A stretch of DNA of 64,000 bases from Micrococcus porci (GTDB lineage Bacteria > Actinomycetota > Actinomycetes > Actinomycetales > Micrococcaceae): assembly GCF_020097155.1 (NCBI RefSeq), contig NZ_CP083691.1, positions 2,046,001 to 2,110,000 on the forward strand. The letters run 5' to 3'. This document shows positions 43,487-51,742 of this stretch, one piece after another. The position numbers and the translations under genes are program-made. The notes under the pieces are model-generated. The model did not search any database. It was not told the DNA's origin and worked only from the letters and a program-made list of their open reading frames with translations. Numbering within the stretch: position 1 is the stretch's first letter; every line of letters starts with the position of its first letter.

Positions 43487-44226
43487 GCGGCGCCCTCGCG
43501 GCGACCGGTCCGCAGGTCCCAGCGCCAGGCCGGGGCCGGCTCGCCGCGCAGCTGCGCCACGAGCTCCGTGACGGCGTCCATCATGCGCTCCGTGCCGACG
43601 CGCAGCACGGCGGCGGTCAGCGGCCCGCCGCGGAGGTCGTCGAGGTCCACGGGCTCGCCCACGAGCACGCGGGCGGTCTTGCGCGGGAAGGGCGAGAGCC
43701 GGAACCCCGGGTAGGGCAGCAGCTCCTGCATGCCCCACTGGCCCACGGGGATCAGCGGGGCGCCGGTCTGCAGCGCCAGGCGCACGGCGCCGGAGCGGGC
43801 GGACATGGGCCAGCCCTCGGGATCACGGGTCACCGTGCCCTCGGGGTAGACGATGATGACCCGACCCTCGTCCAGTGCGGCCTGGGCGGCGGCCAGGGAG
43901 CGGCCCCCGTCGCGCGAGCGCTCCACGGGGATCATCCGGGTCGACTGCAGCACCCGCCGCAGGACGGGGACCTTCCACAGTTCGGCCTTGGCCAGGACCG
44001 CGGGCAGCAGCCCCTGGTTGTAGACCATGTGGGCGACCGAGAGGGGGTCCAGCTCGGAGATGTGGTTCACCGCGAGGATCGCGCCGGTGCGCGGGATCCG
44101 CTCAGCGTGCAGCCACTCCTGGCGCACCAGGGCGCGCAGGGCCGGCCGGACGACGGCGGCGGGCGCCACGAAGCCCCGGCGCAGGCCGCGCGAGGGCTGC
44201 GCGATCGGACGCTCGCCGTCGTTCAT
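43483..44226 (-). CDS. plsC: 1-acyl-sn-glycerol-3-phosphate acyltransferase
   Basis: A 247-aa PlsC-type acyltransferase that makes phosphatidic acid from lysophosphatidic acid, at the inner membrane face. Motif I is LAVNHISELDP (HX4D variant: NHISELD), followed by the TRMIPVERSRDGGRS block and motif III YPEGTVTRDPEG. No strong transmembrane helix is seen. ATG 44226 overlaps the murA stop as ATGA, and the stop overlaps gpsA. A longer frame upstream is a shadow of murA. Confidence 0.88.
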   Translation of the reverse strand: MNDGERPIAQPSRGLRRGFVAPAAVVRPALRALVRQEWLHAERIPRTGAILAVNHISELDPLSVAHMVYNQGLLPAVLAKAELWKVPVLRRVLQSTRMIPVERSRDGGRSLAAAQAALDEGRVIIVYPEGTVTRDPEGWPMSARSGAVRLALQTGAPLIPVGQWGMQELLPYPGFRLSPFPRKTARVLVGEPVDLDDLRGGPLTAAVLRVGTERMMDAVTELVAQLRGEPAPAWRWDLRTGRREGAA

Positions 44227-45551
44227 CGGGGCCGCTCGGAGAGCTCGACGTCCGCGCCCAGGCCCTGGAGCTTCGCCATGAAGTGCTCGTAGCCGCGGTT
44301 GATGATCTCCAGGCCGGTGGCGTGGGAGGTGCCCTCCGCGGCCAGGGCCGCGATGAGGTGGGAGAAGCCGCCGCGCAGGTCCGGGACGTCGAAGTCCACA
44401 CCGTGCAGCGGCGTCGGGCCCGAGATCACGGCGGAGTGCAGGAAGTTGCGCTGGCCGAATCGGCACGGCACGGAGCCCAGGCACTCGCGGTGCAGCTGGA
44501 TGGACGCGCCCATGCGCACCAGGGCGTCGGTGAAGCCGAAGCGGTTCTCGTACACGGTCTCGTGGACGATCGACACGCCGGTGGCCTGCGTCAGGGCGAC
44601 GACGAGCGGCTGCTGCCAGTCGGTCATGAAGCCGGGGTGGACGTCGGTCTCCAGCACGAGCGGGTTCAGCTCGCCGCCCCCGTGCCAGAAGCGGATGCCC
44701 TCGTCGGTGACCTCGAACTCGCCGCCGATCTTGCGGTACGTGTTCAGGAACGCCGTGAGGTCGCGCTGGGAGGCCCCACGGACGAAGATGTCGCCCTTCG
44801 TGGCCAGCGCGGCCGATGCCCACGAGGCGGACTCGTTGCGGTCCGGGATGGCCACGTGGTTGTAGCCGCGCAGCTCCGGGACGCCCTCGATGCGGATGGT
44901 GCGGTCCGTCTGGACCGTGATGATCGCGCCCATCTTCTGGAGGACGTGGATCAGGTCGTGGATCTCCGGCTCCACGGCGGCGCCCTTGAGCTCGGTGATG
45001 CCCTCGGCCTTCACCGCGGTCAGCAGGACCTGTTCGGTGGCGCCCACGGAGGGGTACGGCAGCTCGAGCTTGGCGCCGTGCAGCCCCTTGGGCGCGGAGA
45101 TGGAGATGCCGCCCGGGCGCTTGTCGACGACGGCGCCGAAGTTGCGCAGCACGGCCAGGTGGTAGTCGATCGGCCGGTCGCCGATCTTGCAGCCGCCCAG
45201 GTCGGGGATGAAGGCCTCGCCGATGGCGTGCATCAGCGGGCCGCAGAAGAGGATCGGGATGCGCGAGTCGCCCGCGTGGGCGTCGATCTCCGCGGTGAGG
45301 GCGGACTTCACGCCGGCCGGGTCCATGGTGATCGTCCCGGACTCCTTGTCCCAGTCCACGGTCACGCCGTGGATCTCGAGCAGGGAGCTGACGACGTCGA
45401 CGTCCTTGATCTCCGGGATGCTGCGCAGCACGGACGGGCCGGTGCCCAGCAGGGCGGCGACCATCGCCTTGGGGACCAGGTTCTTGGCGCCGCGGACGGT
45501 CACCTCGCCCTGCAGCGGCTTGCCTCCGTGGATCGTCAGCAGCTTCGCCAT
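44223..45551 (-). CDS. murA: UDP-N-acetylglucosamine 1-carboxyvinyltransferase
   Basis: MurA commits UDP-GlcNAc to peptidoglycan by adding enolpyruvate from PEP. The 442-aa EPT-fold protein starts LTIHGGKPLQGEVTVRGAKN with the conserved Lys/Asn. The active-site loop GGCKIGDRPIDYH carries Cys121, equal to E. coli Cys115, the residue alkylated by fosfomycin; mycobacteria have Asp there. RGGFSHLIAALAAEGTS and the late NRGYEHF motif complete the pattern. It competes with WecB for UDP-GlcNAc. It starts the murA-plsC-gpsA-ddl unit. Confidence 0.94.
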   Translation of the reverse strand: MAKLLTIHGGKPLQGEVTVRGAKNLVPKAMVAALLGTGPSVLRSIPEIKDVDVVSSLLEIHGVTVDWDKESGTITMDPAGVKSALTAEIDAHAGDSRIPILFCGPLMHAIGEAFIPDLGGCKIGDRPIDYHLAVLRNFGAVVDKRPGGISISAPKGLHGAKLELPYPSVGATEQVLLTAVKAEGITELKGAAVEPEIHDLIHVLQKMGAIITVQTDRTIRIEGVPELRGYNHVAIPDRNESASWASAALATKGDIFVRGASQRDLTAFLNTYRKIGGEFEVTDEGIRFWHGGGELNPLVLETDVHPGFMTDWQQPLVVALTQATGVSIVHETVYENRFGFTDALVRMGASIQLHRECLGSVPCRFGQRNFLHSAVISGPTPLHGVDFDVPDLRGGFSHLIAALAAEGTSHATGLEIINRGYEHFMAKLQGLGADVELSERPR

Positions 45552-45688
45552 AAGTGGTGTCCTTCTTCCTCACGCCGCCCGGGGGGCGGGGTCGTCGGCG
45601 GCCCGCGACGGGCGCGGGACGGTCATGCGGGCGGGCGGGGCCGGCGCGCCCGGGGAGGACGCGGCCGGCCGGGCCACGGATCCCGTTC

Positions 45689-45719
45689 AGCATAGGGCGT
45701 GGGCCCCCGTGCGGCCCAA
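45689..45719 (-). promoter_or_regulatory. Possible murA promoter
   Basis: On the minus strand TTGGGC (45719-45714), a 19-bp spacer and TATGCT (45694-45689), about 140 bp upstream of murA. The -10 is good; the spacer is longer than optimal. Confidence 0.35.
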
Positions 45720-45754
45720 CCCTCCGCTCGCGTCCGACGGGTCCGCGCAGACGG

Positions 45755-45790
45755 ACCCGCCCCGGGATCGCGGAGGATCCCGGGGCGGGT
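45755..45790 (-). terminator. leuCD terminator
   Basis: A perfect 15-bp inverted repeat (45755-45769 with 45776-45790) with a GCGGAG loop, 33 bp downstream of the leuD stop and upstream of the murA promoter. Confidence 0.7.
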
Positions 45791-45822
45791 GGGGGCGCGG
45801 TCGACGCCGGCGGGCGGAGCCG

Positions 45823-46428
45823 TCAGTCGGCGGTGCGCGCGGGGAGGGTGGTCGGCTTGTACGACGGGCGGCCCGCCTCGTACGCGGCGATCGCGTCGGC
45901 GTGGCTGAGGGTGATGGCGATGTCGTCCAGCCCGTGGAGGAGGCGGTGGCGGGCGTCCTCGTCGATCTCGAAGGCCGCGGTGACCCCGCCGCACTCCACC
46001 GTGAGGTGCTCGAGGTCCACGGTCACGGCGGCACCGGGCTGGTTCTCCAGCTGCTTCATGATCCGCTCGACGTCCTCCGGCTCCACCTGTGCGGCCACGA
46101 GGCCCTGCTTGGCGGAGTTGCCGCGGAAGATGTCCGCGAAGCGCGATGAGACGACGACCTTGAAGCCGTAGTCCTTGAGCGCCCACACGGCGTGCTCGCG
46201 GGAGGAGCCGGTGCCGAAGTCCGGGCCGGCCACCAGCACGGAGCCGGCGGAGTAGGGCTCGGTGTTGAGGATGAAGTCGGGGTCCTGGCGCCAGCCGGCG
46301 AACAGGGCGTCCTCGAAGCCGGTGCGGGAGACGCGCTTGAGGTACACGGCCGGGATGATCTGGTCCGTGTCCACGTTCGAGGCGCGCAGGGGCACGCCGA
46401 TGCCGGTGTGGGTGGTGAACTTGTCCAT
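45823..46428 (-). CDS. leuD: 3-isopropylmalate dehydratase small subunit
   Basis: LeuD pairs with LeuC to isomerise 2-isopropylmalate to 3-isopropylmalate in leucine synthesis. It is 201 aa with the swivel-domain signature [31 protein letters not shown] and an early [14 protein letters not shown]. It starts 3 bp after the leuC stop, so the subunits are made together, and is followed by a strong hairpin. Confidence 0.95.
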   Translation of the reverse strand: MDKFTTHTGIGVPLRASNVDTDQIIPAVYLKRVSRTGFEDALFAGWRQDPDFILNTEPYSAGSVLVAGPDFGTGSSREHAVWALKDYGFKVVVSSRFADIFRGNSAKQGLVAAQVEPEDVERIMKQLENQPGAAVTVDLEHLTVECGGVTAAFEIDEDARHRLLHGLDDIAITLSHADAIAAYEAGRPSYKPTTLPARTAD

Positions 46429-46431
46429 GGC

Positions 46432-47892
46432 TCAGGCCTCCTGGTTCTCGAGCGCGGGCAGGTCGGACGGGCTGGCCAGGCGGCCGAGCACCGCGGTGGC
46501 GGCGGCGACGAGGGGCGAGACCAGGTGGGTGCGCCCGCCCTTGCCCTGGCGGCCCTCGAAGTTGCGGTTGGACGTGGATGCGCACCGCTCGCCCGGGGCG
46601 AGCTGGTCCGGGTTCATGCCCAGGCACATGGAGCAGCCGGCGAAGCGCCACTCCGCGCCGAAGTCCTCGAAGACCTTGTCCAGGCCCTCGTCCATCGCCT
46701 GCAGGCGCACGCGGGCGGAGCCGGGGACCACCATGACGCGCAGCCCGTCGGCCTTGGTCCGGCCCTTGACGACCTCGGCGAAGGCCCGGAGGTCCTCGAT
46801 GCGGGAGTTGGTGCAGGAGCCCATGAACACGGTGTCCACGGCGACGTCCTTCATGGGCGTGCCGGGGGTCAGGTCCATGTACGAGAGCGCCTTGCGCGCG
46901 GCCTCCTGGGCCGCAGGGTCCGAGAAGTCCTCGGGGGCCGGGACGGCGTCGTTGAGGGAGACGCCCTGGCCCGGGTTGGTGCCCCAGGTGACGAAGGGCT
47001 CGAGCGTGTCGGCGTCGATGACCACCTCGGCGTCGAACTCGGCGCCCTCGTCCGTGGCGAGGGTGCGCCAGTGCTCCACGGCGGCGTCCCAGTCCGCGCC
47101 CTGCGGAGCGTGGGGGCGGCCCTTCAGGTACTCGAACGTGGTGTCGTCCGGGGCGACCATGCCGGCGCGGGCGCCGGCCTCGATGGACATGTTGCAGAGG
47201 GTCATGCGGCCCTCCATGGACAGGCTCCGGATGGCCTCGCCGCGGTACTCCAGGACGTAGCCCTGGCCGCCGCCGGTGCCGATCTTCGCGATGACGGCCA
47301 GGATGACGTCCTTCGCCGTGACGCCGGGACGCAGGGTGCCGTCCACCGTGATGGCCATGGTCCTGAAGGGCTTCAGGCGCAGCGTCTGCGTGGCGAGCAC
47401 GTGCTCCACCTCGGAGGTGCCGATGCCGAAGGCCAGCGCGCCGAACGCGCCGTGCGTCGAGGTGTGGGAGTCGCCGCAGACCACGGTGAGCCCGGGCTGG
47501 GTCAGCCCGAGCTGAGGGCCCACGACGTGGACGATGCCCTGCTCCCTGTCCCCGAGGGAGTGCAGGCGCACGCCGAACTCCTCGGCGTTGGCGCGCAGAG
47601 TCTCGATCTGCACGCGGGAGGTCTCATCGGCGATCGGCCGGTCGATCTCCAGGGTGGGGGTGTTGTGGTCCTCCGTGGCGATGGTCAGCTCCGGGCGCGC
47701 GACCGGCCGGTCGGCCAGGCGGAGGCCGTCGAAGGCCTGGGGGCTGGTGACCTCGTGGACCAGGTGCAGGTCGATGTACAGCAGGTCGGGGGTCCTCCGG
47801 GCGCCCTCGCCCTCGCCGCGCACGACCACGTGCTCGTCCCACACCTTCTCGGCCAGCGTGCGCGGACGCGGGGTCTGCGTCTGAGTGCTCAT
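46432..47892 (-). CDS. leuC: 3-isopropylmalate dehydratase large subunit
   Basis: LeuC is the [4Fe-4S] catalytic subunit of isopropylmalate isomerase. In the 486-aa aconitase-family protein the cluster ligands are in [13 protein letters not shown] and [44 protein letters not shown] and [21 protein letters not shown] are also visible. ATG 47892 has GAGGAGGA 6 nt upstream. It is divergent from an IclR-type gene that is its probable regulator. Confidence 0.95.
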   Translation of the reverse strand: MSTQTQTPRPRTLAEKVWDEHVVVRGEGEGARRTPDLLYIDLHLVHEVTSPQAFDGLRLADRPVARPELTIATEDHNTPTLEIDRPIADETSRVQIETLRANAEEFGVRLHSLGDREQGIVHVVGPQLGLTQPGLTVVCGDSHTSTHGAFGALAFGIGTSEVEHVLATQTLRLKPFRTMAITVDGTLRPGVTAKDVILAVIAKIGTGGGQGYVLEYRGEAIRSLSMEGRMTLCNMSIEAGARAGMVAPDDTTFEYLKGRPHAPQGADWDAAVEHWRTLATDEGAEFDAEVVIDADTLEPFVTWGTNPGQGVSLNDAVPAPEDFSDPAAQEAARKALSYMDLTPGTPMKDVAVDTVFMGSCTNSRIEDLRAFAEVVKGRTKADGLRVMVVPGSARVRLQAMDEGLDKVFEDFGAEWRFAGCSMCLGMNPDQLAPGERCASTSNRNFEGRQGKGGRTHLVSPLVAAATAVLGRLASPSDLPALENQEA

Positions 47893-47996
47893 GAGCCGTC
47901 CTCCTCGTGTTCCTCACGCCGACCCGGGTGCGGACGGCGCATGCTGGGGTCCACTGTGCCGCCCGCGTCCGACGACGACGAACCCGCCCCGCGACA

Positions 47997-48011
47997 TCTC
48001 ACCTGTTGAGA
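47997..48011. promoter_or_regulatory. Inverted repeat between leuC and the IclR-type gene
   Basis: TCTCA (47997-48001), CCTGT spacer, TGAGA (48007-48011), about 105 bp from leuC and 100 bp from the IclR gene. It is a candidate operator for the IclR-type regulator. The assignment is inferred from position and symmetry only. Confidence 0.4.
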
Positions 48012-48100
48012 CCCCCGCCGTCATCGCCGCACCCTCTCACGCCGCCGTCGCACGGACGACAGGGCGCGATCGCGCGGCTGGCGTCCGATGGGTGAGACGG

Positions 48101-48106
48101 TACGAT
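48101..48106 (+). promoter_or_regulatory. -10 element for a leaderless IclR-type transcript
   Basis: TACGAT ends 6 nt before ATG 48113, the same spacing as the aminotransferase gene, so the transcript probably begins at the start codon. Confidence 0.5.
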
Positions 48107-48112
48107 CAGCGC

Positions 48113-48883
48113 ATGACCACCACTCCCCTTCCGGACGCCGGGGCCGACATCGGCCCGGCACTGCATGTGCACCCCAGCGGGGTCGGCGTCGTGGACAAGT
48201 CCGTGGCCATCCTCGACGCGCTCGAGTCCGGCCCGGCCACCCTCGCCCAGCTCGTCACGGCGACGGGGATCGCCCGCCCCACGCTGCACCGGCTCGCCGC
48301 CGCCCTCACCCACCACCGGCTCGTGGCCAAGGACCTCCAGGGCCGGTATGTGCTGGGGTCCCGGCTCGCCGAGCTGGCCTCCGCCGCCGGCGAGGACCGC
48401 CTGACCTCCGCGGCGGGCCCCGTGCTCCAGTGGCTGCGCGACGCCTGCGGCGAGTCGGCCCAGGTGTTCCGCCGCCAAGCAGACTCCCGCGTGTGCGTGG
48501 CCTCCGCCGAGCGCCCCTGGGGGCTGCGGGACACGATCCCCGTGGGCACGCGGATGTCCATGAAGGCCGGCTCCGCCGCGCAGGTGCTCCTGGCCTGGGA
48601 GGACAACGAGCGGCTCGTGGACGGCCTCGTCGGGGCCGTGTTCACCCCCACCGTGCTCGCGGCCGTGCGCCGCCGCGGCTGGGCCCAGTCGCTGGCCGAG
48701 CGCGAGCCCGGCGTCGCCTCCGTCTCCGCGCCCGTGCGCGGGCCCAACGGAAAGGTGATCGCCGCCCTCTCCATCTCGGGACCCCTGGAGCGGCTCTCCC
48801 GCCAACCGGGCCGACTCCACGCCGGGTCCGTCGTCGCGGCCGCCGACCGGCTCACAGAGCTCATCCGCGCCGGCGAGGCCTGA
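48113..48883 (+). CDS. IclR family regulator (NdgR/LtbR-like)
   Basis: A 256-aa IclR-type transcription factor. The winged helix-turn-helix lies at about residues 26-90 (KSVAILDALESGPATLAQLVTATGIARPTLHRLAAAL) and the IclR effector-binding domain at about 90-250 (GRYVLGSRLAELA, GTRMSMKAGSAAQVLLAW, SVSAPVRGPNGKVIAALSISGP). In Streptomyces (NdgR) and Corynebacterium (LtbR) a protein in this divergent position controls leuCD and other amino acid genes. The same role is likely here. The upstream part of the open frame is a shadow; ATG 48113 is supported by the -10 spacing. Confidence 0.88.
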   Translation: MTTTPLPDAGADIGPALHVHPSGVGVVDKSVAILDALESGPATLAQLVTATGIARPTLHRLAAALTHHRLVAKDLQGRYVLGSRLAELASAAGEDRLTSAAGPVLQWLRDACGESAQVFRRQADSRVCVASAERPWGLRDTIPVGTRMSMKAGSAAQVLLAWEDNERLVDGLVGAVFTPTVLAAVRRRGWAQSLAEREPGVASVSAPVRGPNGKVIAALSISGPLERLSRQPGRLHAGSVVAAADRLTELIRAGEA

Positions 48884-48996
48884 GCCCGTCCCTCGTCCCA
48901 CCGCAGTCCCCCCGGTGTTCGGCCCGTGTTCACGCGGACCACGTAGCGTCACCGCCGGAACCCGCCCATGCCCGCCGTCCACCCGAGGAGCCCCAC

Positions 48997-50496
48997 GTGA
49001 CCGAGACCGCCGTCGTCCCCGCCGCAGCCGAGTCGGAGGAGGCGCCCGCGCGGCCCCGGCTCTCCGTGATCGGCACCGGCTACCTGGGCGCCACCCACGC
49101 CGCGTGCATGGCCGAGCTCGGCTTCGAGGTCCTCGGCGTGGACGTGGACCCCGCCAAGATCGAGCGGCTGGCCCGCGGCGAGGTCCCCTTCCACGAGCCC
49201 GGGCTGCCCGAGCTGCTGCGCGCGCACGTCGCCTCGGGGCGGCTGCGCTTCACCACCGACGTGGCCGAGGCCGCCTCCTGGGCGGACGTGCACTTCATCG
49301 GCGTGGGCACCCCGCAGAAGGTCGGCGAGGCCGCCGCGGACCTGACCTACGTGGACGCCGCCGTCGAGTCCCTCGCGCGGGCCATCGACCGGGACGCCCT
49401 GATCGTCGGCAAGTCCACGGTCCCGGTGGGCACCGCGCGTCGCCTGGCCGCCCGCGTGGCGGAGATCCGCGCCGCGGAGGGCCTGCCCGGCGAGGTCGAG
49501 CTGGCCTGGAACCCCGAGTTCCTCCGCGAGGGCTACGCCGTCAAGGACACCCTCACCCCCGACCGCCTGGTGATCGGCACCCACGGCCCGCGCGCCGAGC
49601 TCCTGCTGCGCACCGTCTACGCGACCCCCCTGGCTGCCGGCACCCCGTGGATCAGCACGGACCTGGAGACCGCGGAGCTCGTCAAGGTCGCCGCCAACGC
49701 CTTCCTGGCCACCAAGATCTCCTTCATCAACGCCTTCTCCGAGATCACGGAGACCGTGGGCGGGGACATCGGCACACTGGCCGACGCCATCGGCCACGAC
49801 GGGCGCATCGGCCGCCGCTTCCTCAACGCGGGCGTCGGCTTCGGCGGCGGCTGCCTGCCCAAGGACATCCGCGCCCTCCAGGCTCGCGTCTCCGAACTCG
49901 GCCTGGACCGTACCATGCGCTTCCTCGCCGAGGTCGACGACATCAACCTGCGCCGCCGCGACCGGGTGGTGGACCTGGCCGTGCAGGTGCTCTCCGCCGC
50001 CCGCCAGGGCGTGGTCCGCTCCGCCCCGGGCGGGGCGCGCACCGCGCCCACCCCGGCCGGCGTGCAGGTCCTCAACGGCACGCGGATCGCGGTCCTGGGC
50101 GTCACCTTCAAGCCGTACTCCGACGACGTGCGGGACTCCCCCGCCCTGGACGTCGCCAACCGCCTGTTCACGGCGGGCGCCGAGGTGGCCGTCTACGACC
50201 CGGAGGGCAACGCCAACGCCGCCGCCCGGTTCCCGCGGCTGGGCTACGTGGACTCCCTCGACGCCGCCCTCCAGGGCGCGGAGCTGGTGCTCCTCCTCAC
50301 CGAGTGGGACGAGTTCCGGCAGATGGACCCCGCGGCCGCCGGCGAGCTGGTCGCCCAGCGGATCCTCATCGACGGGCGCAACGTCCTCGACGTGGACGCC
50401 TGGGGCGAGCACGGCTGGACGGTCCTGGGCCTCGGCCACCGCTTCGACCCCGCCGCCCTCAACGGGGGGCGCCCTGGGGACGACGCGCAGGCCTGA
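48997..50496 (+). CDS. UDP-glucose 6-dehydrogenase
   Basis: A 499-aa UDP-glucose/GDP-mannose dehydrogenase family enzyme that would oxidise UDP-glucose to UDP-glucuronate with two NAD+. The NAD motif is SVIGTGYLGATHAACMAELG, followed by GKSTVPVGTARRLA, WNPEFLREGYAVKDTLTPDRLVIG, catalytic Cys in GVGFGGGCLPKDIRALQ and GVTFKPYSDDVRDSPALDVANRL. These are typical of Ugd rather than WecC. GTG 48997 has GAGGAG 6 nt upstream. About 30 residues around VLSAARQGVVRSAPGGARTAPTP form an insert between the middle and C-terminal domains. It stands alone between the IclR gene and thiL, so the glucuronate-using pathway is not visible here. Confidence 0.88.
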   Translation: MTETAVVPAAAESEEAPARPRLSVIGTGYLGATHAACMAELGFEVLGVDVDPAKIERLARGEVPFHEPGLPELLRAHVASGRLRFTTDVAEAASWADVHFIGVGTPQKVGEAAADLTYVDAAVESLARAIDRDALIVGKSTVPVGTARRLAARVAEIRAAEGLPGEVELAWNPEFLREGYAVKDTLTPDRLVIGTHGPRAELLLRTVYATPLAAGTPWISTDLETAELVKVAANAFLATKISFINAFSEITETVGGDIGTLADAIGHDGRIGRRFLNAGVGFGGGCLPKDIRALQARVSELGLDRTMRFLAEVDDINLRRRDRVVDLAVQVLSAARQGVVRSAPGGARTAPTPAGVQVLNGTRIAVLGVTFKPYSDDVRDSPALDVANRLFTAGAEVAVYDPEGNANAAARFPRLGYVDSLDAALQGAELVLLLTEWDEFRQMDPAAAGELVAQRILIDGRNVLDVDAWGEHGWTVLGLGHRFDPAALNGGRPGDDAQA

Positions 50497-50522
50497 TCCG
50501 ACGCGCCGGGGTCTGAGCCCCG

Positions 50523-50550
50523 GAGGCAGGGCCGGTGCCGGCCCGGCCTC
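50523..50550. terminator. Bidirectional terminator between ugd and thiL
   Basis: GAGGC (50523-50527) and GCCTC (50546-50550) enclose an inner GGGCCGG/CCGGCCC stem. The hairpin overlaps the thiL stop codon and serves two convergent genes. Confidence 0.45.
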
Positions 50551-51742
50551 AGCCCCGCCCGGCGTCGAAGTGGTCCCAGCCGGCCTCGGGCAGGCGGACG
50601 TGCCCGTCCGGCGTCTCCCCCGCGGGGGCGAGGCGTCCCACGCGGCGGAAGCCTGACGGCAGGGCGAGCCCGGGCTCGGCCAGGCCGAGGAGGCCGTAGT
50701 CCTCGGCGCCGCCCAGGACGAGCGCCTCGGGCGTCGTGCCGGCCAGGGAAGCGACCCGGCGCAGCGGCTCGGCGGCCTCCGCGAGCCAGCGCCGGTCCAC
50801 CCACGGGACCAGAGGCGCGCCCGGCGCGGAGGACGCGCGGGCCAGCCGGTGGCCGTCGCGGCCCAGGCCGTCGGAGACGTCCATCAGCGCCGCCAGCCCG
50901 GCCCGCGCGGCCGCGGGGCCGGCCGCCAGGGGCGGACGCGGCCGCAGCTGGCCCCGGACGGCGCGGGCGAGCTCCCGGGCGGAGGGCCGCTCGTGGGCGG
51001 CGAGGTCGGCCCAGCGGCGCGTCAGCACGGCACGGTCGGTGAGCAGCAGCGCGAGCCCGGCCGCCGCCCAGCCCGGGCCCGCCGGGCCCCAGGCGGAGTC
51101 CTGCCCCTCCCCCGCGGCCGCTGCCCGCGGGGAGCCCGCCGCGAGGACGAGGTCGGCGCCGCGGCGGGCGATCCTCGCCCCGCGCTCCCCGCCCGCGGCG
51201 CGGCGGAGGGCGCCCGCCGGGTCGGGGTCCCCGAGGGCTGTGACCGCCACCTGGACGGACTCCCCGGCGCCGAGGTCGCCGCCGGCCACCCGGCAGCGGT
51301 CCGCCCCCAACGCGCGCACGGCGGCCGTGAACCCGCCGGCGAGGGAGGCGACCCAGTCCAGCGGCGTCGGCGCCGGCAGGGCGAGGGCGGTGACGAGGGC
51401 GGACGGCGTCGCCCCCATCGCGTTGACGTCCGAGAGGTTCTGCGCGGCGGCCTTCCAGCCGACGTCGTGCCCGCGGGTGCGCACCCCGGCCGGCCACCGG
51501 CGCAGGAAGTCGGTGCCCTCGCCCATCGCGTCCGTGGACACGGCCACCAGGCCGCGGGGAGCGGGGACGACGGCGCAGTCGTCACCCGGGGGGACGGTGC
51601 CGGCGGGCCAAGGGACGTCCCGGGCGACGGGGGCCAGGGCGTCCTGGATCAGGTCCAGCAGCTCGGCCTCGGACGCCTCGCCGACCGTGCGGGCCGGCGC
51701 GGGCCGCCCGCCCGCGGACGCCGTGCTCGCCGGAGTGCTCAC
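50549..51742 (-). CDS. thiL: Thiamine-monophosphate kinase
   Basis: ThiL phosphorylates thiamine monophosphate to the active diphosphate. The 397-aa PurM-like ATPase has PPGDDCAVV, VAVSTDAMGEGTDFLRRW, GWKAAAQNLSDVNAMGATPSAL, RVAGGDLGAGESVQVAVTALG, LMDVSDGLGRDGHRLA and LVLGGAEDYGLL. It is somewhat longer than the E. coli enzyme (325 aa) because of Ala/Gly-rich loops. GTG 51742 overlaps the GTPase stop as GTGA. In many relatives thiL sits next to ddl; here it follows the dynamin-like GTPases. Confidence 0.9.
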   Translation of the reverse strand: MSTPASTASAGGRPAPARTVGEASEAELLDLIQDALAPVARDVPWPAGTVPPGDDCAVVPAPRGLVAVSTDAMGEGTDFLRRWPAGVRTRGHDVGWKAAAQNLSDVNAMGATPSALVTALALPAPTPLDWVASLAGGFTAAVRALGADRCRVAGGDLGAGESVQVAVTALGDPDPAGALRRAAGGERGARIARRGADLVLAAGSPRAAAAGEGQDSAWGPAGPGWAAAGLALLLTDRAVLTRRWADLAAHERPSARELARAVRGQLRPRPPLAAGPAAARAGLAALMDVSDGLGRDGHRLARASSAPGAPLVPWVDRRWLAEAAEPLRRVASLAGTTPEALVLGGAEDYGLLGLAEPGLALPSGFRRVGRLAPAGETPDGHVRLPEAGWDHFDAGRG

